From Flavobacterium sp. Root901 (GTDB lineage Bacteria; Bacteroidota; Bacteroidia; Flavobacteriales; Flavobacteriaceae), in assembly GCF_001429765.1 (NCBI RefSeq), contig NZ_LMJB01000012.1:1-55462 (forward strand): a stretch of 55,462 nt of DNA. The letters run 5' to 3'. How positions within the stretch are numbered: the first letter of the stretch is position 1; each line of letters opens with the position of its first letter. Made by a program: the position numbers and the translations under genes. The notes beneath the pieces were generated by a model. The model searched no databases, had not been told where the DNA came from, and saw only the letters and a program-made list of their open reading frames with translations. Positions 34,587 through 43,409 of the stretch are shown here, piece after piece.

Positions 34587-35045
34587 TTATTGACGTATTT
34601 TGCTAAATAGCAGTTTCATTGATTCAGGATCTATTGCCGTCATATCAATTAATTTTAACGATTTAACCATTTTGAGTGTAGTGTATTTGTATTTTTGAAA
34701 ATGTGGTGTTTTTAGATGATTTTGATACGCTTCGTTATCTGCATAAATTTCTACTATTTTTACCTGAACAGAATCTTTTTTCTCATACATTGGAAAAATT
34801 GCCAAAACGCCAGGTTCTAATTTTACTGAAGCTGAAGACTCTTCTTTTAATATTGAGTTGTATTCCGTTACATATTGCGGATAGATCTCTATTTCTGCAA
34901 TACGAACCATCATGTCCTTTTTTTGGGCAAAAACATTAGAAGGAGCAAATAATACAGCAAGGATAAAATACAAAAAATTGAATTTTGAAAAATAGTTTTC
35001 AAAATTGTCAGCCTTTATTTTTGTAAATAAAATCAATTTAAGCAT
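34587..35045 (-). CDS. Exported antibiotic biosynthesis monooxygenase (ABM)-domain protein
   Basis: A 152-residue protein. The N-terminal 40 residues hold a long basic start and a hydrophobic segment (NFLYFILAVLFAPSNVFAQ) that looks like a signal peptide. The mature part is a small ferredoxin-like ABM dimer domain: VRIAEIEIYPQYVTEYNSIL, PGVLAIFPMYEKKD, VEIYADNEAYQNHLKTPHFQ and KYTTLKMVKSLKL. Such domains occur in quinol monooxygenases and heme-degrading or stress proteins. Export is less usual. The reaction is unknown. Confidence 0.75.
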   Translation of the reverse strand: MLKLILFTKIKADNFENYFSKFNFLYFILAVLFAPSNVFAQKKDMMVRIAEIEIYPQYVTEYNSILKEESSASVKLEPGVLAIFPMYEKKDSVQVKIVEIYADNEAYQNHLKTPHFQKYKYTTLKMVKSLKLIDMTAIDPESMKLLFSKIRQ

Positions 35046-35179
35046 CGTATTATATTTAAAAGATTTAATTCTTAAGATGAGAATAATTAATTAGTTGATA
35101 TTAAAATTAAGAAATAAATTCTACTAAGCAGAAAGATGCTTAACATTGTATTTGATTTTTATGAAAACAAAAGCACCAA

Positions 35180-35728
35180 ATGAAATATAAAAATGAATTA
35201 ATAAACATACTGGAAAAAGATAAACTCATTATTGAAATTCTTGCAATCGTTAAAAATTTAAAATTAAATGACTGCTGGGCTGGAGCCGGAGTTATAAGAA
35301 ATAAAGTCTGGGATTTTTTACATGAGAAAAATACAATACAGTTTAATGATGTAGACGTAGTTTTTTTTGATGAAACAAATATTTCTGAAAAGCTGGAAAA
35401 AGAAATCGAACAGAAACTTATTGATATAAAACCTGGGATTAAATGGTCTGTTAAAAATCAGGCAAGAATGCATTTTCGTAATAATCATCTAAAATATAGT
35501 AACACTGAAGATGCCATTTCGCATTGGCCTGAAACTGCAACAGCCGTTGCTGCGAGACTGAATGTAGATAATAAAATCGAAATTTTAGCACCTTATGGTT
35601 TAAATGATTTATTTAATTTAATAGTTAAGCCTACCCCAAATTTTGATGTAATTGTTTTTCAGCAAAGAGTAAATGAAAAACAGTGGGAAAAGCAATGGGA
35701 AAATTTAAAATTTACTCAAAATAGTTAA
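35180..35728 (+). CDS. Nucleotidyltransferase family protein (DUF925 / NTP_transf_9)
   Basis: A 182-residue protein. The signature is CWAGAGVIRNKVWDFLH near residue 33, FNDVDVVFFD with the paired acidic residues of a nucleotidyltransferase-like fold, KNQARMHFRN, and HWPETATAVAARL, then APYGLNDLF. These match PF06042, a family related to DNA polymerase beta-type nucleotidyltransferases without a known substrate. Cytoplasmic, no signal. Confidence 0.85.
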   Translation: MKYKNELINILEKDKLIIEILAIVKNLKLNDCWAGAGVIRNKVWDFLHEKNTIQFNDVDVVFFDETNISEKLEKEIEQKLIDIKPGIKWSVKNQARMHFRNNHLKYSNTEDAISHWPETATAVAARLNVDNKIEILAPYGLNDLFNLIVKPTPNFDVIVFQQRVNEKQWEKQWENLKFTQNS

Positions 35729-35832
35729 TTATAGTTTGAAAATAAAAACGATTTTGTTCAAATATATTTAGAGAGGTGTAGAGAATATTGTAATTTAGAG
35801 ATTGCAGACAGCTAATTCTAAAAAATAATATT

Positions 35833-36351
35833 ATGGAAAAAGTTTTTTTTCAAGACTGGCAAACTATAGGCAAAGTAGCCCTGACCACTATTACAGCATT
35901 TGTGACGCTTTTTCTTTTTGTGAGGATTTCGGGCAAAAGAACCCTTTCTAAACTGAATGCTTTTGATTTTGTTGTTTCTATTGCACTTGGTTCAACACTT
36001 TCAGATATGATGCTGGCAGTTGTACCTGCAGCAGAAGGCGCTGCTGTATTGTTCCTTATTATTCTGCTTCAGTATACATTTGCATGGCTGGCCAGATCAT
36101 CTTCTAAAATGGAAAAACTAATTAATACAGTTCCGAAGATTGTTTTTTATGACAACAGATTTCTAGAAAAAACAATGGCACGGGAAGCGATTACCAAGGA
36201 AGAAATTTATGCGGCAATAAGATCTTCAGGAACTGACCAGATAAATGATGTGAAAGCCGTAATAATGGAATTAAACGGAAGCATGACAGTTGTTAAAAAG
36301 TCATCCGGTTCCGGAGTCAGTTCCATCGATGATTTGGAAATCAAAGATTAA
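35833..36351 (+). CDS. DUF421 / YetF-like membrane protein
   Basis: A 172-residue protein with three predicted transmembrane helices in the first 95 residues (KVALTTITAFVTLFLFVRI, FDFVVSIALGSTL, GAAVLFLIILLQYTFAWL) and a C-terminal soluble domain (PKIVFYDNRFLEKTMAREAI, then EIYAAIRSSGTD). Family features SGKRTLSKLNAFDFV and VVKK are clear. Relatives influence spore or envelope traits, but a molecular role is not set. Confidence 0.87.
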   Translation: MEKVFFQDWQTIGKVALTTITAFVTLFLFVRISGKRTLSKLNAFDFVVSIALGSTLSDMMLAVVPAAEGAAVLFLIILLQYTFAWLARSSSKMEKLINTVPKIVFYDNRFLEKTMAREAITKEEIYAAIRSSGTDQINDVKAVIMELNGSMTVVKKSSGSGVSSIDDLEIKD

Positions 36352-36435
36352 AAAAGAAATATAATAAGACGTAATTAACTGCTAAAATTAAAAAAGCCGT
36401 CACTAATATTAAATGATAATAACTAAAATAATAGA

Positions 36436-36816
36436 TCAGAGTAATTCCTGAAGCATCCCTTTAAGCTCATCCATGCTGTTGGGTTTGGAGATATATTTTA
36501 CTTTTATATTGTTTCTCTCGAACCACTGCGACATTACCTGCTCAGGAGGAGTTGAAATCACAACAACCTCAATGTGCTTTAACTTCTCGATACGATCCAT
36601 ACGCTGAATAAATTCCAAACCATTGACCGAAGGCATGTTATAATCCAAAAATATAATATCTGGAAGGTCCTCGGATACAGCTAATTGTTCCAATGCTCTG
36701 GAAGGATTTAATTCGGTGCGAAGTGAAGCATCTTTATTTACTGCCTGCAAGGCCTCTGTGAATATCTCAGTATCTTCGCTGTCATCATCAATCAATAGTA
36801 TTTTTTTTAATGGCAT
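36436..36816 (-). CDS. Stand-alone response regulator receiver
   Basis: A 126-residue CheY-like receiver: LLIDDDSEDTE acidic pocket, phospho-acceptor Asp58 (IFLDYNMPSVNG), Thr in VVISTPPE and Lys in YISKPNSM. No output domain. It is the second receiver of this kind near the PAS kinase and the hybrid kinase and could exchange phosphate with either. The start at 36816 is the only good one. Confidence 0.88.
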   Translation of the reverse strand: MPLKKILLIDDDSEDTEIFTEALQAVNKDASLRTELNPSRALEQLAVSEDLPDIIFLDYNMPSVNGLEFIQRMDRIEKLKHIEVVVISTPPEQVMSQWFERNNIKVKYISKPNSMDELKGMLQELL

Positions 36817-36942
36817 TTAATGAATTTTAAACATTATGTATTAGACCTGTGCCCTAGTCTATCGTATTTTCGCACTTTATTACTGTATACTTCTAAACGG
36901 ATTTTTAATTAAATCAGAAGTACAAATATATAACTCTTTGTC

Positions 36943-36973
36943 AAAAAAAGTAAGCTGCCCTTACGAGCAGCTT
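36943..36973 (-). terminator. Intrinsic-type terminator on the minus strand
   Basis: The arms 36952-36958 (AAGCTGC) and 36967-36973 (GCAGCTT) form a perfect 7-bp stem with an 8-nt loop, and on the minus strand a 7-T run follows (36949-36943). No intact minus-strand gene lies just upstream; the decayed SDR at 37218 is the only candidate, so it may be a leftover terminator of that gene. Confidence 0.6.
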
Positions 36974-37217
36974 GATATTTCTATACCCTGGTCTGCAGCT
37001 GCTGACATACTTAAAGATCCCAATCTTCCAAAACTAATCCTTACATATTATTCAACAGCACAAGTACTAAATTCAGCTCGTTCGTAGGAGAGGGATAGTA
37101 ATCCAAATATTAAAAATAACTTAAGGTTGTGCTTACATATTTTAGTGATAAAATTACATAATTCCCACATAAAATTGATTTTGATTGATCTCTGTAAGTT
37201 TTTTATTTTAAACTCAA

Positions 37218-37366
37218 TTAAATGGTTGGAATCGTTCCGCCGTCAATTACATACTCTGTGGCTGTAAGATAATCTGCTCTTGGTGAAACAAGAATCCAAC
37301 AAGTTCAGCCACTTCTTGCAGCTTTTCAGGTCTGCTGTACGGTATTTCGCCCAATGCATTCATTAC
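37218..37366 (-). pseudogene. C-terminal remnant of an SDR gene (frameshifted and truncated)
   Basis: On the minus strand the DNA encodes VMNALGEIPYSRPEKLQEVA and then ELVGF, a one-base slip near 37290, then LVSPRADYLTATEYVIDGG and TIPTI followed by a stop at 37218-37220. This is the usual SDR C-terminus (RPEEVAELVAFL, ITGTEYVIDGG). The N-terminal three quarters, including the cofactor loop and YxxxK, are absent. It lies divergent from an HxlR regulator, which often controls an adjacent oxidoreductase, so this is probably the dead target gene. Confidence 0.75.
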
Positions 37367-37396
37367 ACTTAATAATTTCTTTTGTACAAATTTCAG

Positions 37397-37427
37397 AAGT
37401 ACGAAACTTTCTCACAAGTACGGACTT
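37397..37427. promoter_or_regulatory. Tandem palindromic operator candidates before the HxlR gene
   Basis: AAGTACGAAACTT (37397-37409) and AAGTACGGACTT (37416-37427) repeat with a 19-bp period, and each has AAGT/ACTT dyad symmetry. They lie 67-97 bp before the HxlR ATG, in the space once shared with the decayed SDR. This suits binding by a dimeric winged-helix regulator such as HxlR. Confidence 0.45.
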
Positions 37428-37493
37428 ACGATTTATATAGGGATAAATTTTTCCCCTATTGCACAAATCAGGACATACCTTTACTTTTACATT

Positions 37494-37889
37494 ATGTATG
37501 AAAGAAAAACAATACCCAGCTTAAACTGCGGACTTGATCTTATAGGTGAAGTCTTATACGGCAAATGGAAAATACGCCTGCTTTGGTTTATTCATCAGGG
37601 CCATAAAAGACCGAGCGAATTACAGCGTAAAATACCCGATGCTTCCCGCAGAGTCCTGAATATCCAGCTAAATGAACTTGAAGAACACGAGCTGATTGTC
37701 AGGAAAATTTATCCGGTAGTACCGCCAAAAGTAGAATACAGTCTCACGGAATTCGGCCTGAGCCTAATCCCTGTTATTAGTGTTTTAGGTCAATGGGGAG
37801 ATGAGCATCAGGAAAAACTAAAAGCCTTAATCATTAAAAAATTCCCAAGATCAGCTGATATTAATATCAATACGGAAGAAAACAGCTGA
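37494..37889 (+). CDS. HxlR-family winged-helix transcriptional regulator
   Basis: A 131-residue regulator. Family marks: GEVLYGKWKIRLLWFIHQG at the N-terminal helix, RPSELQRKIPDASRRVLNIQ for the recognition region, LNELEEHELIVRKIYPVVPP and VEYSLTEFGLSLIPVI. Proteins of this family sense oxidants, electrophiles or carbonyl compounds and usually control a neighbouring oxidoreductase. Here the neighbour is only a pseudogene remnant, so the present target may be itself or elsewhere. The Cys in SLNCGLDLIG is at the position often used for sensing in this family. Confidence 0.9.
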   Translation: MYERKTIPSLNCGLDLIGEVLYGKWKIRLLWFIHQGHKRPSELQRKIPDASRRVLNIQLNELEEHELIVRKIYPVVPPKVEYSLTEFGLSLIPVISVLGQWGDEHQEKLKALIIKKFPRSADININTEENS

Positions 37890-37993
37890 ATTGTAAAGCT
37901 CTTTTTCATCTCAACAGCTAAGTGAAATGTGATTTTTGAACCTGCAAATACAAAAATGCATACAGTCTGTAACTTAAAAAAAGTGCAATATTC

Positions 37994-38025
37994 AAAAAAA
38001 AAGCACCTGCATTGGCAGGTGCTTT
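37994..38025 (-). terminator. Terminator of the cold-shock gene
   Basis: A perfect 11-bp stem, AAAGCACCTGC (38000-38010) with GCAGGTGCTTT (38015-38025) and a 4-nt loop, followed on the minus strand by a T run. It lies 20 bp after the csp stop. Confidence 0.85.
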
Positions 38026-38044
38026 AATAATAATTTATAGTGTA

Positions 38045-38236
38045 TTAAGCTATCACTACATTTACTGCATTAGGACCTTTACGTCCTTCTGCTACATCAT
38101 ATCTTACCTGATCATTTTGACTAATGTTTTCAGATAAACCTGAAACATGAACAAATATTTCGCTTCCTCCGTCCGCTGGAGTTATGAATCCAAAACCTTT
38201 TTCTTCGTTGAAGAATTTTACTGTGCCTTCCTGCAT
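38045..38236 (-). CDS. Cold-shock domain protein
   Basis: A 63-residue CspA-type OB-fold protein. RNP1 is KGFGFITP and RNP2 is EIFVHVSGL; GTVKFFNEEKGFGF at the N-terminus is standard. It binds single-stranded RNA or DNA and acts as an RNA chaperone. It is monocistronic with its own terminator. The 245 bp upstream are AT-rich and could hold the long leader known for cold-shock mRNAs, but I see no specific structure. Confidence 0.93.
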   Translation of the reverse strand: MQEGTVKFFNEEKGFGFITPADGGSEIFVHVSGLSENISQNDQVRYDVAEGRKGPNAVNVVIA

Positions 38237-38481
38237 TTTTAATAAATTTAATTTTGCTAAAGGTAATCTAATTTATAATACAGAATTGAAAAACAGCAAC
38301 TTATATTTTAATTTTTATAAAAAAACAGATAATATCGTCTTCTGGGACGTTTGACAGCCGATAATTATTATTTAGCAAATGATTAAGAAAAGTATTAAAC
38401 TGAAAATTATGTAAAGAGCTTTATTTAAAATATAAGAAGAATAAATTTTATTTTGCTTAACTTGATGTTTAATTTCTGCTT

Positions 38482-40461
38482 ATGAAGTCATCTCTTTCCG
38501 ACAATGAATCTAAACGTCTTCATGCCTTAAAACGCTACAATATAGTGGAGACTCTGCCCGATCGTGCCTTTGATGATGCTACAGCCCTTGTATCATATAT
38601 ATGTGAAGTTCCTATTGCTTATATTTCATTTGTTGACCATAACAGGCAGCTCTTCAGATCAGAAATCGGCTTGGGTGCTTCTGATAAACCACGGCAGATT
38701 ACCTTTTCTCGATATACCATTATGGATTCTGAACTGGTCGAAATTCCTGATACGATGCTTAATGAACGCTTCAAGGATGATCCTGATGTACAAGGCGGAC
38801 TCAAAATCAGATTCTATGCCGGGGTTCCTCTCACAACTCCTGACGGATATAATATTGGGGTTTTGTGTGCTGCTGATCATGTGCCGCGAAAACTCAATGA
38901 AGGTCAGCGCATGGCACTTTTAATAGTCGCGCGCCACGTAATCAATACGTTGGAACTCGGCATAAAAAACAGTGAACTCGCCGGCCAAAAAAAAATAGCA
39001 GAACGAGCAGTAGCAGCCAAAGACAGTTTCCTAGCGAACATGAGTCACGAAATAAGAACGCCTCTCAATGCGATTATAGGTTTTACTGAACTCCTGGCAG
39101 GAACAAAACTTGATAAACAGCAACGCAGCTTTGTAAAGGACGTACAAACTGCCGGAGATAACCTGCTCTTGATTGTCAATGACATACTCGACCTTTCAAA
39201 AATTGAGTCGGGCGGACTTACCCTTGAACTACAGCCTTTCGAGCTTAAAAAAGCACTTCGGCATGTTTATGACCTGCTGAAAGTAAAAGCTCCGGAAGCT
39301 GTAGAATTTAACCTTTATCTTGATGCAGAACTTCCTGAAATGATATCCGGCGATCAGGGAAGACTCAATCAAATATTAATGAACCTGGCCGGAAATGCGC
39401 TCAAATTTACCAGTGAAGGCGAAGTGACTATAGCGGTGAAAAAAATTGGGGAAACAGATGATAATTACGTGATTCGTTTCTCGGTAAAAGATACTGGCAT
39501 CGGCATACCGAAGGACCGCATTGATACTGTTTTCGAACGTTTTACTCAGGCTGAGGAAAGCACTACCAGAAAATTTGGAGGTACAGGACTGGGGCTCAGT
39601 ATTGTAAAACAGCTGGTGGGACTGCATGGTTCTGATATACATGTTAGAAGTCGTGAGGGAATGGGATCAGAATTCTTCTTTACCCTTACTTACCAGAAAA
39701 CATTCCAGCAGACAGAACGCCGTCAGCCCAAACAGGTCAACGATCTGGGCAGACTCCGAATACTGCTCTGCGAAGACAATCTTTTAAACCAGAAACTTGC
39801 ACAGAATGTAATTGAAGGATTTGGTTTTGAAATCGACATTGCCGACAATGGCGACCATGGTATCGAATTACTCTCTGAAAATTCCTATGACTTGGTGCTA
39901 ATGGACCTGCAAATGCCGCTTCGGGATGGCTACCAGACTACTAGCTACATCCGCAGTGAGTTAAAAAGCTCCATCCCAATTATTGCTATGACAGCGCACT
40001 CTCTTGCGGGGGAGCAGGATCGCTGTTACGATGCAGGTATGGACGGTTACGTTCCCAAACCTTTTAAGCAGTATGAACTTCTGGAAGCGATTAAAACTGC
40101 CTTAAGAAAGGAACCGCGTTCGGGAAGACGCCACAAAGCAAATCTTTCAGGCATTGAAGAAACTGACCGTTTGAAACCGGGCTGGAAAAAAGAAGTCACT
40201 TCCCAGTTTATAGAAAAAGCCCCTCTGGAACTGGAGGAATTCAAACAGGCCGTTAAACGCGCAGACTTTCCCACTGTACTGCAAAGTGCAGAGCAGCTCC
40301 AGCTCTGGATGCATCTTTTTATGCTGGATGGTTTGAGCATGCATTTATCAAACATTGAGCGTGAAGCACACCAAAAAAAATTCACAGCCGAAACCGCAGA
40401 CAGTATAGAAATACTCAGCTGCAGTATTGAAGAAATAATAAAAAATCTGGAAGAGCAGTAA
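38482..40461 (+). CDS. Hybrid sensor histidine kinase with GAF and receiver domains
   Basis: A 659-residue protein. Order: GAF-like (about 1-160, with RHVINTLELG), coiled coil, HisKA with His189 (FLANMSHEIRTPLNA), HATPase (NLAGNALKFT, KDTGIGIPKDR, GGTGLGLSIVK), receiver (425-540) with Asp475 (LVLMDLQMP) and Lys526 (YVPKPFKQ), then an HPt-like tail (about 565-659). In the tail the place of the phospho-His reads SAEQLQLWM, so the acceptor His seems replaced by Glu604/Gln605. No membrane segment is evident. The phosphate may go to one of the nearby stand-alone receivers or to none (inference). Confidence 0.9.
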   Translation: MKSSLSDNESKRLHALKRYNIVETLPDRAFDDATALVSYICEVPIAYISFVDHNRQLFRSEIGLGASDKPRQITFSRYTIMDSELVEIPDTMLNERFKDDPDVQGGLKIRFYAGVPLTTPDGYNIGVLCAADHVPRKLNEGQRMALLIVARHVINTLELGIKNSELAGQKKIAERAVAAKDSFLANMSHEIRTPLNAIIGFTELLAGTKLDKQQRSFVKDVQTAGDNLLLIVNDILDLSKIESGGLTLELQPFELKKALRHVYDLLKVKAPEAVEFNLYLDAELPEMISGDQGRLNQILMNLAGNALKFTSEGEVTIAVKKIGETDDNYVIRFSVKDTGIGIPKDRIDTVFERFTQAEESTTRKFGGTGLGLSIVKQLVGLHGSDIHVRSREGMGSEFFFTLTYQKTFQQTERRQPKQVNDLGRLRILLCEDNLLNQKLAQNVIEGFGFEIDIADNGDHGIELLSENSYDLVLMDLQMPLRDGYQTTSYIRSELKSSIPIIAMTAHSLAGEQDRCYDAGMDGYVPKPFKQYELLEAIKTALRKEPRSGRRHKANLSGIEETDRLKPGWKKEVTSQFIEKAPLELEEFKQAVKRADFPTVLQSAEQLQLWMHLFMLDGLSMHLSNIEREAHQKKFTAETADSIEILSCSIEEIIKNLEEQ

Positions 40462-40549
40462 ACCAGTGTCCGTTTCTTATTAATATTGTTTAATTCTTTT
40501 TCCGGTATGTCATAACGAATCCGGAAAACGCTTTTAAGTTTTAATTATA

Positions 40550-42328
40550 TTATTTTTTGATCAGCCTGACGGCATAATTTAACTCAGAATCATAATGATT
40601 TAGAATATCTTCCATTGATGGAGCTGCTTCATAATCAGGAGTGAGTCCATGGCCATAAGAAATGCTGTTATTCTGGTTATTTAAAACAAATTTACAAAGC
40701 GGTATTCTTCCTGTAAGTCTGCTGTTGGGAAGTGTAAATTTTAGAAAAATACCGCTCGTATTTCCATAATAGCCTCCTCCCGTTTCTTCGCCTATAAATA
40801 CAGCATTGGTATGATTTTTTGCTAAAGCGGCAAATTCAGATCCTCCGGAGAAAGTCAATCCGCTTATTAGTATATAAATTTTACCGCTGAAATGAATCGG
40901 ATTTGGAGGCAGTCCATCATAAAAACTCTCTTTGTTTAAATATCTGCCATCATGGCTAAGATAAAATTCCTCAGCCAGTTCTTTTTTTAAAATCTCTTTT
41001 TGATTTTTATAATCTGTAAGCTCCAAAAAAGAATATTCAAAAGAAGGAATTTCTACATAACTATATTTCTTGTAAGTGTTTAAAGTAAAATAGGATAACA
41101 AAATATCTTCCATACCCTGAGAGCCACCTTCATTTTTACGAAGATCAATAATTAAATTACCTATTTGTTTTTTATCGACTTCTCTAAAAATACTGTCTAA
41201 CTTCCTTCTAAAGCCTTCCTTTTTATCCTTGTACAAATTAGAATTAAAGTCGTTAATTGTTAATAAACAATAGTTATCCTTTTCTTCAGTTTTAAAATCC
41301 ATTGGTTTTTTGAAATATAACTCAGGAAACTCATTTTTATGAGCAGTCTGCAGGATCTGGTATTGCTCAGCATTAACTGCAGCCACATTTTGAATTGATT
41401 TTTCACCATTTTTCGGATCTGTAAATTCTACCGTATAAATATCTGAAATACCATAAAACCGAAGAAGGTAACGCGAAAAGGAAGACTCAATCCATTTATA
41501 TTTACTGGTAAAATTATATCCGTCTGAAGGTTCAATCTGAGTAAAATCATTGAGGATTTTTTCTGCAGGAATTCCGTTTATTTTTGAGATAATCTTTCCT
41601 TTTGAATCCAGATTTTTATAGTTATTCAGTACATAAATCTGCTTGTTTATAATCTTAATAAAAAAAGGAAAATAAGTTCCGAACTTTTTCAAATGATTAC
41701 TCGTTTCTTCTGAAATTCGAATTGAAGAATGTCCTTCTTTGGTATATGCAGCGATAGGTGCAGTAAGTTTGTAAAAATCCCAGGCTGTCATTTTTTCTTC
41801 AATCTTACTTCTCTGAACATTGCAAATACTGTCAAATTCGAAATAATTATTGTACCACAACCCTACTTTTGTTTCAATATAGGCATTCTTCAGCAAATCA
41901 AAATCATGCTCAAGCTGTGACTTGGTAAATCTTTTTACTTTTTTTGAAACTTTGGAAAATATTATCGTATAACTGCCTTGATCAGCATTTCCGTTTTCTT
42001 CCAATGGCTTTACAACAACTACATACTTAGCCGTATGCGGTGGAGAAAATGCTATTTTTTCTAAGCCGAACCTGCCGGTTGGCGAGTCTGCTTCTTGTAT
42101 AACTTTTAAGTTTTGATCTTTAAGAATTAAAATAATATCTATTCCGTTTTGATCTAAAGAAATAGTATATTGGACATGCTCTTTCAAACTAATTTCAAAT
42201 GTATGCTCTTCGTTTTTAGTAAGATTAAATTCTTGTTTAGCATTTAATTTTAATTTTATGTTTCCAGTCTGTGCACGCCCGACTGGTCCAAGAAAAAGAG
42301 CGAAAAAAATTATAACTATTTTATACAT
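40550..42328 (-). CDS. Exported S41-family peptidase
   Basis: From ATG 42328 (MYKIVIIFFALFLGPVGRAQ) the protein has 592 residues with a signal peptide; an in-frame ATG at 42457 lies inside the neighbouring AraC gene. A beta-rich N-terminal domain (residues about 25-120) precedes a PDZ-like region (KIISKINGIPAEKIL) and the S41 core: LIIDLRKNEGGSQGMEDILL, GKIYILISGLTFSGGSEFAA with Ser in TFSGGSE, and GEETGGGYYGNTSG. It acts outside the cytoplasm; the substrate is unknown. It follows the AraC gene by 55 bp on the same strand and may be under its control. Confidence 0.85.
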   Translation of the reverse strand: MYKIVIIFFALFLGPVGRAQTGNIKLKLNAKQEFNLTKNEEHTFEISLKEHVQYTISLDQNGIDIILILKDQNLKVIQEADSPTGRFGLEKIAFSPPHTAKYVVVVKPLEENGNADQGSYTIIFSKVSKKVKRFTKSQLEHDFDLLKNAYIETKVGLWYNNYFEFDSICNVQRSKIEEKMTAWDFYKLTAPIAAYTKEGHSSIRISEETSNHLKKFGTYFPFFIKIINKQIYVLNNYKNLDSKGKIISKINGIPAEKILNDFTQIEPSDGYNFTSKYKWIESSFSRYLLRFYGISDIYTVEFTDPKNGEKSIQNVAAVNAEQYQILQTAHKNEFPELYFKKPMDFKTEEKDNYCLLTINDFNSNLYKDKKEGFRRKLDSIFREVDKKQIGNLIIDLRKNEGGSQGMEDILLSYFTLNTYKKYSYVEIPSFEYSFLELTDYKNQKEILKKELAEEFYLSHDGRYLNKESFYDGLPPNPIHFSGKIYILISGLTFSGGSEFAALAKNHTNAVFIGEETGGGYYGNTSGIFLKFTLPNSRLTGRIPLCKFVLNNQNNSISYGHGLTPDYEAAPSMEDILNHYDSELNYAVRLIKK

Positions 42329-42383
42329 CTTTTTTTCTTCAAAGCTAATCAATGCATCGCATACTCCATTGTATAATATTGCA

Positions 42384-43154
42384 TTATGCTTCTCTATATA
42401 TGCCCGGTGTAACGCCTGTGTATTTTTTAAACTCTCTTGTAAGATGAGAAGCATCATAAAAACCAGAAGAAACAGCTACATCCAATAAGTTTTCATTTTT
42501 TAATAGTTCTTTTTTGGCAGAAGCAATTCTTTTAAGGGTAACAAAAGTATTTGGAGTTAAACCTGTTTCCTGTTTAAAAAGTCTTAAAAACTTAAACTTA
42601 TCCATTCCAAAATTCCTGGCAGTTTTTTCCAACGAAAATTTATCAAACGACTCTCCATTTATAAATTCCTGAAAAAGATTTAAACTGCTGTTTTTAAAGT
42701 CTATCTCTACAGCATAATTCGCTACTAACTGCTTCAGGGCATGCAATAAAGCAGTCTCTGCATCATAAGTTTCATTTTCTATATTTTGAGCTATTGAATA
42801 AAATGAAGAAAAAAGTATTGGATTATAAATAACTTTATCCTTAAAGAAAACACTAATACCTCTATTTAATCGGGTTAAAATATCCGGCGCAATATAAAAG
42901 GTAATAAAAGTATTCCCTGTATTTTTATCACAAGGCGTTTTATGCACCTCATCAGGATTAGTTATGCATAAAGTTCCTATGGGTGCCTGCAGAAATTTAG
43001 AGTCCAAACGGGAATAAAATGTCTGATTTATAACTAAAGCAATATTAAATGTATCATGTGTATGTTTTGGAAAATCTACTGTATGATTTCTGGCGAACAA
43101 TATTTCTGTTCCGTCTAAAATATCAAGTTTTTTATAACTGCTGAAATTTTTCAT
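42384..43154 (-). CDS. AraC-family transcriptional regulator
   Basis: From ATG 43154 (MKNFSSYKKLD) the protein has 256 residues; an in-frame start at 43178 adds a few residues. The N-terminal half is a cupin (FARNHTVDFPKHTHDTFNIA, LCITNPDEVHKT). The C-terminal half has the paired helix-turn-helix: KTARNFGMDKFKFLRLFKQE, LLDVAVSSGFYDASHLTREF and KKYTGVTPGIYREA. It resembles AraC regulators of amino-acid exporters by its cupin. The downstream S41 gene is the nearest possible target. Confidence 0.9.
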   Translation of the reverse strand: MKNFSSYKKLDILDGTEILFARNHTVDFPKHTHDTFNIALVINQTFYSRLDSKFLQAPIGTLCITNPDEVHKTPCDKNTGNTFITFYIAPDILTRLNRGISVFFKDKVIYNPILFSSFYSIAQNIENETYDAETALLHALKQLVANYAVEIDFKNSSLNLFQEFINGESFDKFSLEKTARNFGMDKFKFLRLFKQETGLTPNTFVTLKRIASAKKELLKNENLLDVAVSSGFYDASHLTREFKKYTGVTPGIYREA

Positions 43155-43331
43155 CGCTTTAAATAAATTGAAGTACAAAACATACTGCTATACAATCTAA
43201 ATATATACATTTAATATTTAAAAACTCCTGAAAATTAAATCTTTGATTGAATAGTTACATTTCACTTTAATTAATTAAAAACAAACTAAAATCAGAAAAG
43301 AAAATATTAAACAAGAAATACATAAAACTAT

Positions 43332-43365
43332 AAAGCTTCTGTTTTAATAAAAAAACAGAAGCTTT
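43332..43365 (-). terminator. Terminator at the end of the second susCD operon
   Basis: AAAGCTTCTGTTTT (43332-43345) pairs with AAAACAGAAGCTTTT (about 43351-43365) leaving a short A-rich loop. It lies 45 bp beyond the GH109-like stop and upstream of the AraC gene, so it separates the two minus-strand units. Confidence 0.75.
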
Positions 43366-43409
43366 TATCTAACAACAAAATAAACTAATCAATATAAAAA
43401 CATTCTTTC

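Noticed and set aside
36974..37217. Possible short peptide on the minus strand ending near the terminator (reading FGRLGSLSMSAAADQG)
   Set aside because: No start codon or leader motif in frame and stops close upstream; no support for a real gene.
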